Positions 27,501-36,181 are shown, numbered from the stretch's first letter. The stretch is 64,000 bases of DNA from an uncultured Christensenella sp. (GCA_910579585.1 CAJTVA010000004.1:4171-68170); one strand, 5' to 3'. The notes: generated from the letters alone by a model not told the origin. A program made the numbers and translations.

Positions 27501-28958
27501 ACTAGAGTTTTCAAAGAAAACCGAATTACCTGCACTGTCGAGCATATATTCGGACTTTTGACCGTTTATACTCGCAACAGACATAGCCGCGAAATAAGTA
27601 GAAGGCGAACCGACGGTTGCCGAATCGGGGTTAGAAGCAAGGTTAGTGCCGTAAACCGAACCGAAACCAGCGGAATAGTCATTACTCGCCGCACAGATAA
27701 GGCTTATACCTGCCTCCTGTATACTGTTGAAAATTACGTCGAACAACTCGCCCTCATCATCGCCGTCGTCGGTCGTGGTAAAGCCCGCCGTCGTACCAAG
27801 CGACATATTAATTACGTCTACGCCGAGAGTTACGCAGTCCTCGAGCGCCGCCATAATGGCTTCACTCTCCGCACCGCCGAGCGAGGGGTCGTCAAGGTTA
27901 TCCGTAAAAGTTTTGCAAATTACAAGCTGAGCGTCTGGAGCAACGCCGCGGAATTCTTCGTTCCTGTGCACCGTAACTTCGCCAATCTTGTAGTCATAGC
28001 CGACGTCCGCCGTCGTGTAGCCGCCGATAATGCCCGCAACGTGCGTGCCGTGGTTGGAATACGAGGGATAAACGTCCGTATCGGAATCCGCATAGTCGAA
28101 CGCATAAGGCACCTTTTCATTGATATAAACGTCGTCGACGGACATTGTCGCGCCCTTTGCCGCCATCATTTTCAGTGCCGTAGTGCTCTGTATTCTGCTC
28201 TCTATATCGCTTTGGGAAAAGCGCGGGGTTTGGGGCATTGTCTGGAAAGCGTCGTGCGTGTAGTCAAGACCGGTATCGATAACCGCAACGACTGTGCCCG
28301 CACCCGTACCCCAGGAATATTCCGATGTATCTTTGTACTTCAAAGAATTGTAAATACCGGTTTCGTAAACGAAAGACTCGTTCACAACGGCACCGTTTTC
28401 TATAGTAGCTTGCACCGTTTCGGGTACGAGGTGCGTCCTGCCGACAACAACCGACTTAACGCCCTCCATCTCCTTAATTTCCGAAACGTAAGAAGTATTG
28501 ACTTCTATTGCAACAGCGTTAGTTATCGAAGAATAAGAATAATTCAGCGAATAATCGATTTTACGCGCTTTAAGTCTGTTTAAAAAGCTCTTCTGCTCCT
28601 CGTCGATTGCACGCAGAACCCTGAACCCAACCGAAGATTCGGCAAATTCAGCGACCGTTTCGCCATTGCTCTTTGCGTCGGCAAGGCAGTCGTTTTCAAG
28701 GGTTACGATTACAGAGCGCGTTTCATAGCTCGCCTTAGGCGCCGCGAGAACCGACGAATTGAAGTTCTGCGCCGACAAAGAAGCAGAGTCGAAATCGCGC
28801 GTGACTTCCGTAAACGGCAAACTATCGCTTGCCGTACCTCCGGCAAAATTTTTAACGTCGAAATTAGCAAGCAGAGTGCCCGCCGAAAGTGTTGCGCAAA
28901 GCGTAACCGACAGACAGGCAAGCGCCGAATTTTTAATCTTTCTTCTCGATATGCTCAT
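21534..28958 (-). CDS. Giant secreted subtilase (S8) with BspA-type leucine-rich repeats
   Basis: 2474 residues. Signal sequence at 1-40, then a propeptide-like region. The S8 catalytic domain has Asp in VVAVIDTGLDYTHDAF (about 227), His in NHGTHVAGIIGG (about 306) and Ser in GTSMACPNMAG (about 663), with a protease-associated domain inserted at about 515-600, as in lactocepin and C5a peptidase. Beta-sandwich and Ig-like domains follow. About 27 BspA/LRR_5 repeats (pattern IGxxAFxxCxxLxxVxLP) span roughly 1420-2190. An Ig-like domain near 2355-2415 precedes a tail with GGCGGGCGS, one membrane helix and RRKNR. There is no LPXTG. AGAGGA precedes ATG 28958. Its likely job is to bind and cut extracellular proteins and feed the Opp importer. 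Confidence 0.9.
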   Translation of the reverse strand: MSISRRKIKNSALACLSVTLCATLSAGTLLANFDVKNFAGGTASDSLPFTEVTRDFDSASLSAQNFNSSVLAAPKASYETRSVIVTLENDCLADAKSNGETVAEFAESSVGFRVLRAIDEEQKSFLNRLKARKIDYSLNYSYSSITNAVAIEVNTSYVSEIKEMEGVKSVVVGRTHLVPETVQATIENGAVVNESFVYETGIYNSLKYKDTSEYSWGTGAGTVVAVIDTGLDYTHDAFQTMPQTPRFSQSDIESRIQSTTALKMMAAKGATMSVDDVYINEKVPYAFDYADSDTDVYPSYSNHGTHVAGIIGGYTTADVGYDYKIGEVTVHRNEEFRGVAPDAQLVICKTFTDNLDDPSLGGAESEAIMAALEDCVTLGVDVINMSLGTTAGFTTTDDGDDEGELFDVIFNSIQEAGISLICAASNDYSAGFGSVYGTNLASNPDSATVGSPSTYFAAMSVASINGQKSEYMLDSAGNSVFFENSSDGNAVQYDFIKLMLGEDDPEDESDDVKSFEYVVVGTGQSTNYYGNIRNLVRGRIALIQRGGNTFQQKVELAKRNGAIAVIVYNNVPGTIRMTLGDLAESDFIPAVSITKDAGDKLVELATGYVGTITINRNLKAGPFMSSFSSWGPTPDLKLKPEITAHGGEINSTVPGGYAVQSGTSMACPNMAGLTALVRNYVKNLSIAQNYKPSEIIQLTNQLIMSTATTAFDEQALAYSPRKQGAGLANLDNIIDTRAYISTQQGDSYYYTEKDGRPKIELGDDKEKSGVYTFNFHVNNFDNKSLTFTPEALFMTETIASDGIAVAEQAHMFSDKGTFSIDGNTVSKVTVPAGGSVNLTVTLRLTAEEKQYLNDNFKNGMYVEGFVKLVSDADLNGELQCDLTLPFIGFFGDWEQAPMLDLDAYELAQIQQDTSIDEEDKISETVWATQPYASYWNDDFVIPIGSYLYTQDPDPSNVQIYPTMEHNSISRFNEYYNEEGIGNYLTTYEFRCVYAGLLRNARRVNYKLYDEVTGELVKEGNVTRISKAYANGGSARPAYVELRLSADELGLIANGKYRFDFEFLFNNDSEVKPENTFSFDFYVDYEAPVLQDARLRYYNYKDGNKEKQRIYLDLDVYDNHYAQAVLLCYRDDKDGEVNLNLATEYVTPIRNANRNGVTTVSIEVTDIWDEYKNNLYVQIDDYAMNHSSYYLGAVNGTVSDVTTALNRSVLPDEFTVPDSERHITIDINEAHKYTLEYEGSADISNFIMTVGGTATQNEFIAVKNGEVVGLKSTNGRERYVTISNGKGFFETVYVTVTDNVLPLNNPSFDFGVIKTSNDSLTKSGSATVNAGEDIQLNIVPDPWYYPMDDVQITWSVTGSAVTVSDKGLVHTVNKGVSTVSATILAGGIRYTKNFIFTVADPFTISNMSLTHYHGDGETIDGEEGVVVIPEGKNIMSIGEEAFKNNKKITKVIIPKTVTSIDKRAFYGCTNLKGVYFVDDKEVDFTASDFVPTSEMTLIDRGAFEGCTSLEILDLSNIKVITVAREAFKDCESLKNIVKSTAIGTMHDRAFIGCKSLTSIDVSELHSAGSNVFSGCEQLSSITTGRYSVIGAGMFSDLVYNYEVYDSTTNAWVTHKTEYSACNKLTSIEIKTPSVGAGAFENCTGLQSIKFIDPTTAGNLVFTIGASAFAGCSNLTSVNFGTCTVKSIGERAFANTKISSFTVPKGLETIGAGAFSGTSLTFSGTNGYNVSSNAILSSDNKTLLLFTGTGSYTVPSTVVKIAPYAFASSGVTSVTIPSSVKDIGEGAFANSSLGSVTISANVTSIPAYAFYNTKLTSLSLPNSVTSVGDYAFAGNTALETFNFNPTNKAEFGDRVFSGCTALNEIALAANIVKLGDRTFEGCTSLQTVTLPSLVNSDGFTALGEYTFWNTPKLETVTFGADSNTTGNYTFAANRAADRANLKSVSIGGAVEKIGDYAFYNCAALTSFDLKNATETGNASFAGCGALATVTGLNKLVVIGDYSFADCVSLAALELTAAKNIGEGAFIINSGKKAYSSINMPVAETVGAFAFAGGRETSVEIPATLISIGEGAFASSSRLTGFTVASGNKVFFVDDGVLYKNVSDVINGTDNKVVLVAFPSAKSVVATDGERVYNVLEDTVKIGGAAFQGLTGRVNKVVLPYGLKTIGAAAFYQSGITVYEFKGVTAPALETEHSELIDEIMDGDTSYRGYYYSNFEGDFIFYAGHSTALTPTTLTIYRPENGTGYDNYVFSNFFGNCVTTGIAMSEATNSFISLVTEFSTAQEISGWKLPEVSKEHVEAFSESVKRAHEYYNVFASDSTQLAFVDNSLIEKFNAIETALRPIKEAYGISVSVSRLSYTGDFKSVYRVGEYFDITGLQVIVIYDDYSTEYADMSKVTYDLHEPLTRLDNVITLTYEGRTVRVGITVSEEGENPGEQGGCGGGCGSTTSITGTVLLTFTALGAMFALSTVIRRKNRGIR

Positions 28959-29005
28959 TTTAAATCCTCTGAAAATTGTTAAAATGCAATACTTTAATAT
29001 TCGCT

Positions 29006-32000
29006 TTAAGCTACGGTTACCGTATGGTTAACGTGGTCTACTACCACAACCGTTTCGGTGCCGTCAACTTCTATAACAACCGTAGTTGTGTTGCCGTCAA
29101 CTTCCCTCAAAAGGTACGTTCCCTCTTCTCCGCCGACGGTAATCGTACCGTCGAAATTGAAGCCGTATTCGGTGCCGTCAGCATCAGTCGCCGTGAAAAT
29201 GGCACCGCTAAGAACGTCGGTTTCTTCAAGCAACAACCTGTCGAACCTGTTACCGCCCGATTTAAGGAAGATATTCTCCCCGCTCACATCCTCGTACAAA
29301 TGACTGACAGTATAAGCAGTGGTTTCGTCGTTATAAAGCCACATATAAAGCGTTCCGAACCTGCGGGTATACAAATACGTCTGACTGCGATAGAAAGCAA
29401 CGCCCGTCGTATACATACTGTCGGCAAGCCCGTCGAAGCTGAGCGCGTTTCCGTCCACCGTGTTCGCCCAACTACCGAAAACGTCGTCGACAGGCGCCGC
29501 ATAAGAATAGTCGCCGCTGACAAGATAAGGATAGCTTGAAACCGCAAGATTTCCGTCGTTTAAAAGCAACAGATATATGTGGAAAGAGTTTTCGCTTTGG
29601 AAAATATCAGTATGATAGATTTCAATATAGTTGTATTCAGGGTAATAATCGAAAGTAACTCCGGTAACGCCGTTGAACATACCCGTAGCCTGATACGTAA
29701 GGTCGAACCTGCCGATATAGAACGAGTTGTTAATAGAACTGATAGCCCAGGTCTTATCTGCAAACGTCAGATACAAGTCAAGGGAAACATCGTCTTTTCC
29801 GTCCATACTTAATACGAATTTCGAGCCCGAAATACTTATAGAGCCGATTGCGGTACTAAGCGAAGTATCTTCTTTACCGTAAACGTTAATACGTATGTCG
29901 CCCACTTCTTCGTCGTAGAACACTGCGCCGCTAACGATTTTATAACGGTACTCTTTCGTTTCGCCCGCAACAGGCGTAACGGTAAGTACGCCGCCGCCCG
30001 TAAGTTTTCCGCCGCCGTTAAATTCGTAAACGGTATTGTCAGCGTCTATTAAAGGCAACGAATACATTTCATCTTTGCGGAAAAGGCTTGCGGTTGCGCC
30101 ATTACCTGAAACGGTAACCGTCCCATCGTCGTTAACTGTCAAAGTATAAGTAACGCCGTTATATTCGAACTTGCCTTCAAGCCCGCTCTCGACGGTGCAT
30201 TCGTAAGGCACTCTTTCGCCGTTAATCTCGATATATCCGCCGTTTTCGCCGTTATTTTCCGACTTGTAAATTCCGAGTCCGTTGAAGTTTACAAGAGTGA
30301 ATGCAACATTACCGATAGTGTCTTCGCCTATCCATTCACCGCTATAATCGTCGATAAGATAAAGCGTGTACTCCCTCATACCGTCGCCGTCGTAAGCCAT
30401 CAAGGTTATAACGTTGCTAGCGGGGTCGTAAGTGAAATAACCGAACAAGGAATATCCGCCGATTACCGTGTAAGTGTATTCTGTTTCGGTAATGTGGTCG
30501 AAAAAGCCGTCTTTAACGTAAGCCAAGCTGTCGTACAACGTGCCGTCGATAGACGCAACCGCATCGCCGCCAAGCCCCGTTCCGAAGCCGTTGAGCCTCA
30601 GATATATCCCTGTTTCGGGGGAGAACCAAAGCCCGAAGAAGCTGTTTTCAAGCGAGTAAAGCTTACCGCCAATCGACAACAGCCCCGAAGCGTCGATAGT
30701 TGCCTGCGTCGACAAGTCGCCAGACAGCGTCGCAACGCCGTTCGTTACGGTATATTTGCCGCTTTTTACGGTATTTTTCCATTTATACGACCAATTACCG
30801 TCGGCGTTAAACGTATAAGTTTCGTTCAGCGTTGCCGAGCGTTCCCAAGTCCCCACAAAGTCGTTTACCGCAGGTTTAACAGTAGGCGCCGTGAAAGTTA
30901 ACGGACTGTCTTCGGTGAAGTAATTGCCGTCGTAAAGGGAAATGCTTCCGTTTGAGAAAGTGCCGATAAACGTGTAAGGTTCAAAATTCGAAGCGGGCTG
31001 CGAAACTCCGTTTTCCACCGCCACTACGGGTGAAAGCCTTGCAAACAGCCCGTCGTTGAGGATAAGTTTTTCCCCGTCGTAAGTATAGCTAGCCCCGCCG
31101 AAATTTCTCACGTCGATATAGCTGTAAGTGCCGTCATCGTTCATAACAAGTTCAACCGTTCTGCCGTTCGACGTAGTAAATTCGTAAGTGCCCGAAACTT
31201 CAGAATAATCTGCAAAGCCGACGTAAAGGGTAATTTCTCTTGTAAGAATGTAACCGTAAGGCACTTTATTAGTGCAAGCCGAATCAAAGAAATAACCGTA
31301 AGAAAGGTTGGCTTTATCGCTTAAATCAACTGCCGAAACATACTCGTCGAACTTATCGCCAAGATAGAAACTGAAAGGCAAGTATTCGTCGTTTTTTATT
31401 TCGAAATTGACCGCCTTGGTCGTATCCCCGTCAACCCTGCGGCTACCGAAATTCAAAGTAACCGCAAACCTGTTATCTATATTTTCGAGATTTAAAACGG
31501 GTAAAGCGCCGTTCGCGATTATCCAATCGCATTCGTTCCAGTGTAATGAATTTTTAACAAAATCCGCATTCGTGCCGTTTGCAGAATTGCCGAAGTAACA
31601 GTTTTCTATCGTCACTCCATTTGCGAGTGCCGTCGAGGGAACGGAGAAACCGACTATATCGCCCGTTGCCGACCCTGCGTTGGTTGAATCGGCATACGTC
31701 GAAGCTTTGGAAAAGCTGTCGGTAATTACAGAACCTTTTCCCGCATACCCCGCTATACCGCCCGCATAAGCGAACAAGTTGTTATCCGTCATTTGGGTAA
31801 GGAAAGAAACAGTCGCAGACACGTAACTTGTGGAATAGCAGTTCGCCACAGACGAATAATCGTCGAGCCAACCGACGATACCGCCCGAACGCATCGCACC
31901 TGTAACATCGCCTTCCGCATAGCTGTTAAGAATGGTCGCAGGCGCCCTTTCGTGTGAAGAAACGCTGTGCCCGACTATACCGCCCGCAAACACGAAACCT

Positions 32001-32932
32001 GACGTAATTATATTAACGTCGGTATGCACGCCCTGAGAGGAACAAAGATAATGCACGGGACCGACCGCAGACTGAAGCGTTACGGACTGCTGAACGCCGA
32101 TTGCGCCGCCTGCAAACGAGAAATTCATATTATTACCGTAACAGCGGATTACGCCGTCCGTCGCACCGCAATTGACTATACTTGCGCCCACTGCAAACGC
32201 AACGACAGGACCGACGCAGACAACACCATCGTCAGCCGCAGTTGCGGATAACGTAAAGTCTTTAAGGTTGAGATTGGTTATTATGCCCGTTCCCGCCGTT
32301 GTGGTAGCCTGTACACAGCCGAACAACCCGACGTAAGTTCTTCCGTTCTTAGTTATCGTGTAGTTCGAAATCGTATGGTTATCGCCGTTGAAGTTGCCCG
32401 CAAAGTAAGCGTTCGGGCTTTCGAAATGACCGATAACATCAAGGGCTTCGCCGCCGCAATCGATATCGCGGGTAAGCTTGTAATAACCCATAATGTACGA
32501 AGAATAGCCGGAGTTGACCATATCCGCAATGTATCTCAAATCTCTGAGGCTGTCGATAAGGAAAGGGTCCTCTTCGCTTGTGCCCGCGCCGGTAAGACGG
32601 TCCTCGGACACGGAAGCGGTTATTGTCGTATTCTCGGAAATAACAACCGAATACCTGCCGTTATCCGCAACAAGAGTATAGTCGTTAACTTTTACGACGG
32701 GGTTTTCATAGCCGTAATCGACAACAACGCCAAATTCGACAACCTCATTCTTTTTAACCACTTTCTGACCAGAAGTAATTTCTTCTTCGCCGTAAATGAA
32801 TTTAACGTGTTCGCCTGCGGCAAAGTCCACTGTAAACTCAGGGTCTTTTTCCGTTTGGCACCCGAAAGCAAATCCTATACACAGGCAGGCTATTGATAAC
32901 AAAAGTACCGTCAGATATTTTTTTAACTTCAT
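29006..32932 (-). CDS. Large secreted lipoprotein with GLUG-like region, unknown function
   Basis: 1308 residues; signal sequence and lipobox IGFAFGC (cysteine near residue 25). Residues about 110-500 form a GLUG/beta-helix-like region (GTSEEDPFLIDSLRDLRYIA, YYKLTRDIDCGG, FAGNFNGDNHTISNYTI, GLFG), a type seen in adhesins. The rest is a series of beta-sheet modules of lipocalin-like look, each with a pattern such as GTWERS...YTFNADGNWSYKW...SGKYTV. No catalytic motif is recognised. It is the first gene of the array with its own promoter; GAGG precedes ATG 32932. It lies 47 bp before the protease gene. A substrate-capturing role is inferred. Confidence 0.8.
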   Translation of the reverse strand: MKLKKYLTVLLLSIACLCIGFAFGCQTEKDPEFTVDFAAGEHVKFIYGEEEITSGQKVVKKNEVVEFGVVVDYGYENPVVKVNDYTLVADNGRYSVVISENTTITASVSEDRLTGAGTSEEDPFLIDSLRDLRYIADMVNSGYSSYIMGYYKLTRDIDCGGEALDVIGHFESPNAYFAGNFNGDNHTISNYTITKNGRTYVGLFGCVQATTTAGTGIITNLNLKDFTLSATAADDGVVCVGPVVAFAVGASIVNCGATDGVIRCYGNNMNFSFAGGAIGVQQSVTLQSAVGPVHYLCSSQGVHTDVNIITSGFVFAGGIVGHSVSSHERAPATILNSYAEGDVTGAMRSGGIVGWLDDYSSVANCYSTSYVSATVSFLTQMTDNNLFAYAGGIAGYAGKGSVITDSFSKASTYADSTNAGSATGDIVGFSVPSTALANGVTIENCYFGNSANGTNADFVKNSLHWNECDWIIANGALPVLNLENIDNRFAVTLNFGSRRVDGDTTKAVNFEIKNDEYLPFSFYLGDKFDEYVSAVDLSDKANLSYGYFFDSACTNKVPYGYILTREITLYVGFADYSEVSGTYEFTTSNGRTVELVMNDDGTYSYIDVRNFGGASYTYDGEKLILNDGLFARLSPVVAVENGVSQPASNFEPYTFIGTFSNGSISLYDGNYFTEDSPLTFTAPTVKPAVNDFVGTWERSATLNETYTFNADGNWSYKWKNTVKSGKYTVTNGVATLSGDLSTQATIDASGLLSIGGKLYSLENSFFGLWFSPETGIYLRLNGFGTGLGGDAVASIDGTLYDSLAYVKDGFFDHITETEYTYTVIGGYSLFGYFTYDPASNVITLMAYDGDGMREYTLYLIDDYSGEWIGEDTIGNVAFTLVNFNGLGIYKSENNGENGGYIEINGERVPYECTVESGLEGKFEYNGVTYTLTVNDDGTVTVSGNGATASLFRKDEMYSLPLIDADNTVYEFNGGGKLTGGGVLTVTPVAGETKEYRYKIVSGAVFYDEEVGDIRINVYGKEDTSLSTAIGSISISGSKFVLSMDGKDDVSLDLYLTFADKTWAISSINNSFYIGRFDLTYQATGMFNGVTGVTFDYYPEYNYIEIYHTDIFQSENSFHIYLLLLNDGNLAVSSYPYLVSGDYSYAAPVDDVFGSWANTVDGNALSFDGLADSMYTTGVAFYRSQTYLYTRRFGTLYMWLYNDETTAYTVSHLYEDVSGENIFLKSGGNRFDRLLLEETDVLSGAIFTATDADGTEYGFNFDGTITVGGEEGTYLLREVDGNTTTVVIEVDGTETVVVVDHVNHTVTVA

Positions 32933-33067
32933 TTTAAAACCTCAAAAAAGCACGCAAAAGAAAAGTGTACGCCACTTTTCCCCACATTGATATTGACGCA
33001 GACTTTACTGTAAATTTCTTTACGCAACATTAGCTTGCGCAAATCGTCCGCAAATTGATACATAACA

Positions 33068-33096
33068 ATTATACAAATTAATATTTGAAAACGCAA
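33068..33096 (-). promoter_or_regulatory. Predicted promoter of the protease/opp array
   Basis: TTGCGT (33096-33091), 17 bp, TATAAT (33073-33068) on the minus strand. It is the only good match upstream of the first lipoprotein gene and gives a leader near 130 nt. Confidence 0.5.
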
Positions 33097-33246
33097 CTGA
33101 TTTATCGTATTTTTATAGATTTATTATCATTTTATTTTGTAATATCAAATCTTATATCTATTATTATTAAATAATATGGTATATAGCGCACGTTTATTTT
33201 TTGTGATTTTATACATTTATTCATTTTACCGCAGTCTTTTAAAGAA

Positions 33247-33276
33247 GAAACCGAGCCGAAAAATCGACCCGGTTCC
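33247..33276 (-). terminator. Terminator of the two-gene FAD oxidoreductase operon
   Basis: A 13-bp stem (arms 33247-33259 and 33264-33276, three G-T pairs in the RNA) with a TTTT loop, followed on the minus strand by TTCTTT. Confidence 0.6.
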
Positions 33277-33363
33277 TCTTAGAGAGAATATGAAAAAAAG
33301 TTGAGTGTATGCCTTGTTTACAGTTGCTATTATAACGTCCGATTGTGTTAACCGTATGAAAAT

Positions 33364-34896
33364 TTAATGATTTTTATGTTTTTCGAAAATTAATTCCGCA
33401 ATTTTCAGTCCGTCTGCGGCAGAGCTGGTTATTCCGCCGGAATAGCCGCTACCCTCCCCGCAAGGATACAGCCCTTTGAACGATACGCTTTCACCGTCCG
33501 CCCCGCGAAGAATCCTGACGGGTGACGAAAAGCGGGTTTCCACGCCCGTTAAAAGCGCATCGGGGTCGGCGAAGCCTTTCAACCGCCTGTCCATATCGGG
33601 AATTGCGGCTTTCAGCGCCTCGACCGCAGTCTTCGGCAAAACAGCGTCTAAGGGTGCAAAAGTCGTTCCCGCCGCATAGGTCGGCGAAACTTCACCGAAC
33701 GCGGCAGAGGTTTTCCCCTTCGCAAAGTCCTTATAAAGTTGCACTGGCGCCCTGTACCCGCCGCCCGCAAGATACGCGCGGCGCTCGATTTTCCGCTGAA
33801 ATTCCATTCCGTCGAAGAGCCCGCCGCCGAAATCTTCTTTCTTCATCTGTACCATCAGCGCGGAGTTGGAATTTTTTCCGTCGCGGGCGTAAAGACTCAT
33901 TCCGTTTACAACCACTCCGCCCTCCTCGCTCGCCGCAGGAATAACCACCCCGCCGGGACACATACAAAAAGTGAAAACTGTTCTCTCGTGCGCGTGGGAT
34001 ACCAGTTTGTAGTCCGCCGCAGGCAACAGCCTGAAATTCTTGCCGTACTGCGCAAAATCGATTTTTTCGGAAAGATGTTCAATCCTGACCCCCACCGCAA
34101 AATCGCGCGGTTCCATTAAAACGCCTTTTTCGCAAAGCATTTTAAAAGTATCTCTAGCCGAGTGCCCGAGGGCGAGAACAGCACAGTCAACAGGTGTACG
34201 AACCTCTTCTCCGCTTACCAGATTTTTGTGAAAAATTGCACGAACCGAGCCGTTTTTATGCTCGAATCCCGTGAAAATTTGGTGAAAAAGATACTTACCA
34301 CCTTTGCTTTCAATGTATTTTCTAATGTTTTGAAGCACGAAAAACAGCTTATCACTTCCGATATGAGGCTTGTTCAGATAGGTAATTTCTTCCGGCGCGC
34401 CAAACCTTTTAAACGTTTCCAGAACATCCTTATTAAGCCCGTCGTGAGTCTGTGTATTGAGCTTTCCGTCCGAAAAAGTTCCCGCCCCGCCCTCGCCGAA
34501 CTGAACGTTGGAATCGGGGTTTAAAACCCTGTTTTTGAAGAAATTATCAATAGTTTTCCGCCTGTCCTCGACTGCCTCGCCGCGTTCGATAATAATCGGC
34601 TGAACACCGTGCTCGATAAGCCGCAGGGCACAGAAAAGCCCCGCAGGCCCTGAACCGATTACGGCTACTTTCGGCGGGTTTTCAAGTTTTTCCAAGGGCG
34701 GTTTTTCTTCTTGCTCTTCGTCCGAAAAGGCGATTGAATACACCCAGAAAACATTGTTTTTATCGCGCGCGTCAAGCGACTTTTTGAGTATTTTGAAGTA
34801 CTTTAGCGCCCTTTTAAGCTTTTTTTGCGCGATTTTAACCAAATTTTCTTCGCTTTCACCGATATGGAGTTTTACGTTGTCAAGCCTTGAAACCAT
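33364..34896 (-). CDS. NAD(P)/FAD-dependent oxidoreductase, COG2509 type
   Basis: 510 residues. A short N-terminal domain is followed by the FAD-binding motif VIGSGPAGLFCALRLIEHG near residue 75 and GEGGAGTFSDGKL, the hallmark of the COG2509 group of uncharacterised FAD-dependent dehydrogenases. The C-terminal GEGSGYSGGITSSAADGL completes the FAD site. The reaction is unknown for the family. It starts 1 bp after the stop of the BaiN-like gene, so the two flavoproteins are co-expressed. Confidence 0.86.
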   Translation of the reverse strand: MVSRLDNVKLHIGESEENLVKIAQKKLKRALKYFKILKKSLDARDKNNVFWVYSIAFSDEEQEEKPPLEKLENPPKVAVIGSGPAGLFCALRLIEHGVQPIIIERGEAVEDRRKTIDNFFKNRVLNPDSNVQFGEGGAGTFSDGKLNTQTHDGLNKDVLETFKRFGAPEEITYLNKPHIGSDKLFFVLQNIRKYIESKGGKYLFHQIFTGFEHKNGSVRAIFHKNLVSGEEVRTPVDCAVLALGHSARDTFKMLCEKGVLMEPRDFAVGVRIEHLSEKIDFAQYGKNFRLLPAADYKLVSHAHERTVFTFCMCPGGVVIPAASEEGGVVVNGMSLYARDGKNSNSALMVQMKKEDFGGGLFDGMEFQRKIERRAYLAGGGYRAPVQLYKDFAKGKTSAAFGEVSPTYAAGTTFAPLDAVLPKTAVEALKAAIPDMDRRLKGFADPDALLTGVETRFSSPVRILRGADGESVSFKGLYPCGEGSGYSGGITSSAADGLKIAELIFEKHKNH

Positions 34897-34897
34897 A

Positions 34898-36181
34898 TTA
34901 TATTCTCTTTAAAATCGCGTCGGCGGCAGTCATTCCGGCCGTGAAAGCCCATTGTAGATTATAGCCGCCGCAATCGCCGTCTACGTCGAGAATTTCTCCC
35001 GCAAAAAACAGGTTCTTTACAAGCCTGCTTTCAAGCTCGTCCGAAACCTCGCCCATATTTATCCCGCCCTTTGTCACCTGTGCGTAATCGAAGCCGAGGT
35101 TGCCCGTAACTTCCAGCGTAAAGTTTTTCAAAACCCTGATTATTTCGCGCGGCACCACTGTATCACTGACGGAAGCCACCGATTTACTCACCGAAGCGGC
35201 ACCGCGCGCAGAAACCGCAACATGTGTAGAAGCCGCCTTCAAGCCCGACGTTTCACACGCAAACTCTTCGACCGCGCGCTTTATTATCGCCCTGCCAATC
35301 TGATTATGTAGCGTGCCGGAAAGCAACTCACTCAGTTCCCAACCCCGCTCGATTTTCGAAAGAATGCTCCTTTCGACCGTTTTTTCGTCAAAATCGGGCA
35401 AAAATTCCAAAGAAAGCGTTGCAGTCGGCTTGTCCGTAATATACGGCGAAACCGAAAAGACGGCGTTCCCCGAAACCCCGTATTCGGTAAAAATGACGTC
35501 GCCGCGGCTTTTTGCGATAACTTTTCCGCCGCAAACCGCAGAAACCAGACAGTCTGCACGGATACCTTTTAAGGTTTTTATGTATTTCGTGTCAGTCTTT
35601 AATTGGACAAGCGACGGATAAAGCGGCGTCAAAGTATGACCGAGTGAAGTCGCGAGCGCGTAAGAAGTTCCGTCGGTTTTGAACTGCTTCTGCGCCTTGC
35701 CGCCGGTACACAGCACTACGAACTTCGCGCGGTTTTGCACTCCGCCCTCTTCGCTGACGGTAAAAAAGTCGCCAGATTTTGAAATTTTCTCCGCCTTCAC
35801 TCCCGAAGCGCACGAAGTTATACCGAGGGAGTTTACCGAACGGATAAGGTCGTCGACAAGCGCCGAAGCCTGTTTGCCCGCGGGATAAATTCTGCCCTTT
35901 TCGTCAGCACAGAATATACAATCGAAAAGCCTAGCGCCGGCGTAAGGGTCGGCGCACGCAATTTTTGCGGCCAGCGGGATATTCCCGCCGTGATAGTGCC
36001 GCGCCGTCATATCGAGGTTAGAGATATTACCCTGCCCGTTACCCGTCGCGGCAAGCTTTTTGCCGAAGCGGTCGCCCGCGTCGATAAGTCTTATCTTTAA
36101 ATTTTTACCGCTTTTTAAAAGGCGCACAGCGCACGCAAGCCCTGCCGTGCCTCCGCCTATTACAATTACGTCGTAATCCAT
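34898..36181 (-). CDS. BaiN/HI0933-family flavoprotein
   Basis: 427 residues, FAD-dependent. The N-terminal dinucleotide motif VIVIGGGTAGLACAV, the family motif AATGNGQGNISNLD and the C-terminal GEILDVDGDCGGYNLQWAF place it in the HI0933/BaiN group, which includes a bile-acid reductase and many members of unknown activity. The start is ATG 36181; a TTG at 36199 would overlap its promoter. The promoter TTGACA-17-TAAAAT ends just 8 bp before this ATG and there is no Shine-Dalgarno, so the mRNA is probably leaderless. Bile-acid activity should not be assumed. Confidence 0.88.
   Translation of the reverse strand: MDYDVIVIGGGTAGLACAVRLLKSGKNLKIRLIDAGDRFGKKLAATGNGQGNISNLDMTARHYHGGNIPLAAKIACADPYAGARLFDCIFCADEKGRIYPAGKQASALVDDLIRSVNSLGITSCASGVKAEKISKSGDFFTVSEEGGVQNRAKFVVLCTGGKAQKQFKTDGTSYALATSLGHTLTPLYPSLVQLKTDTKYIKTLKGIRADCLVSAVCGGKVIAKSRGDVIFTEYGVSGNAVFSVSPYITDKPTATLSLEFLPDFDEKTVERSILSKIERGWELSELLSGTLHNQIGRAIIKRAVEEFACETSGLKAASTHVAVSARGAASVSKSVASVSDTVVPREIIRVLKNFTLEVTGNLGFDYAQVTKGGINMGEVSDELESRLVKNLFFAGEILDVDGDCGGYNLQWAFTAGMTAADAILKRI

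Larger units (their letters stand above)
32933..33363. other. AT-rich gene-free region between the array and the FAD operon
   Basis: 431 bp without a credible gene. It holds the array promoter (33068-33096), a leader of roughly 130 nt, about 150 bp of very AT-rich sequence and the terminator of the FAD operon (33247-33276). I see no riboswitch, tRNA or repeat in it. Confidence 0.6.

Noticed and set aside
26730..28583. A 617-codon open frame on the plus strand opposite the protease gene
   Set aside because: It mirrors the real minus-strand gene; its translation is Arg/Val/Tyr-rich with no domain, and the S8 motifs are clear on the other strand. Several similar frames opposite uvrA, pnp and the lipoproteins were dropped for the same reason.
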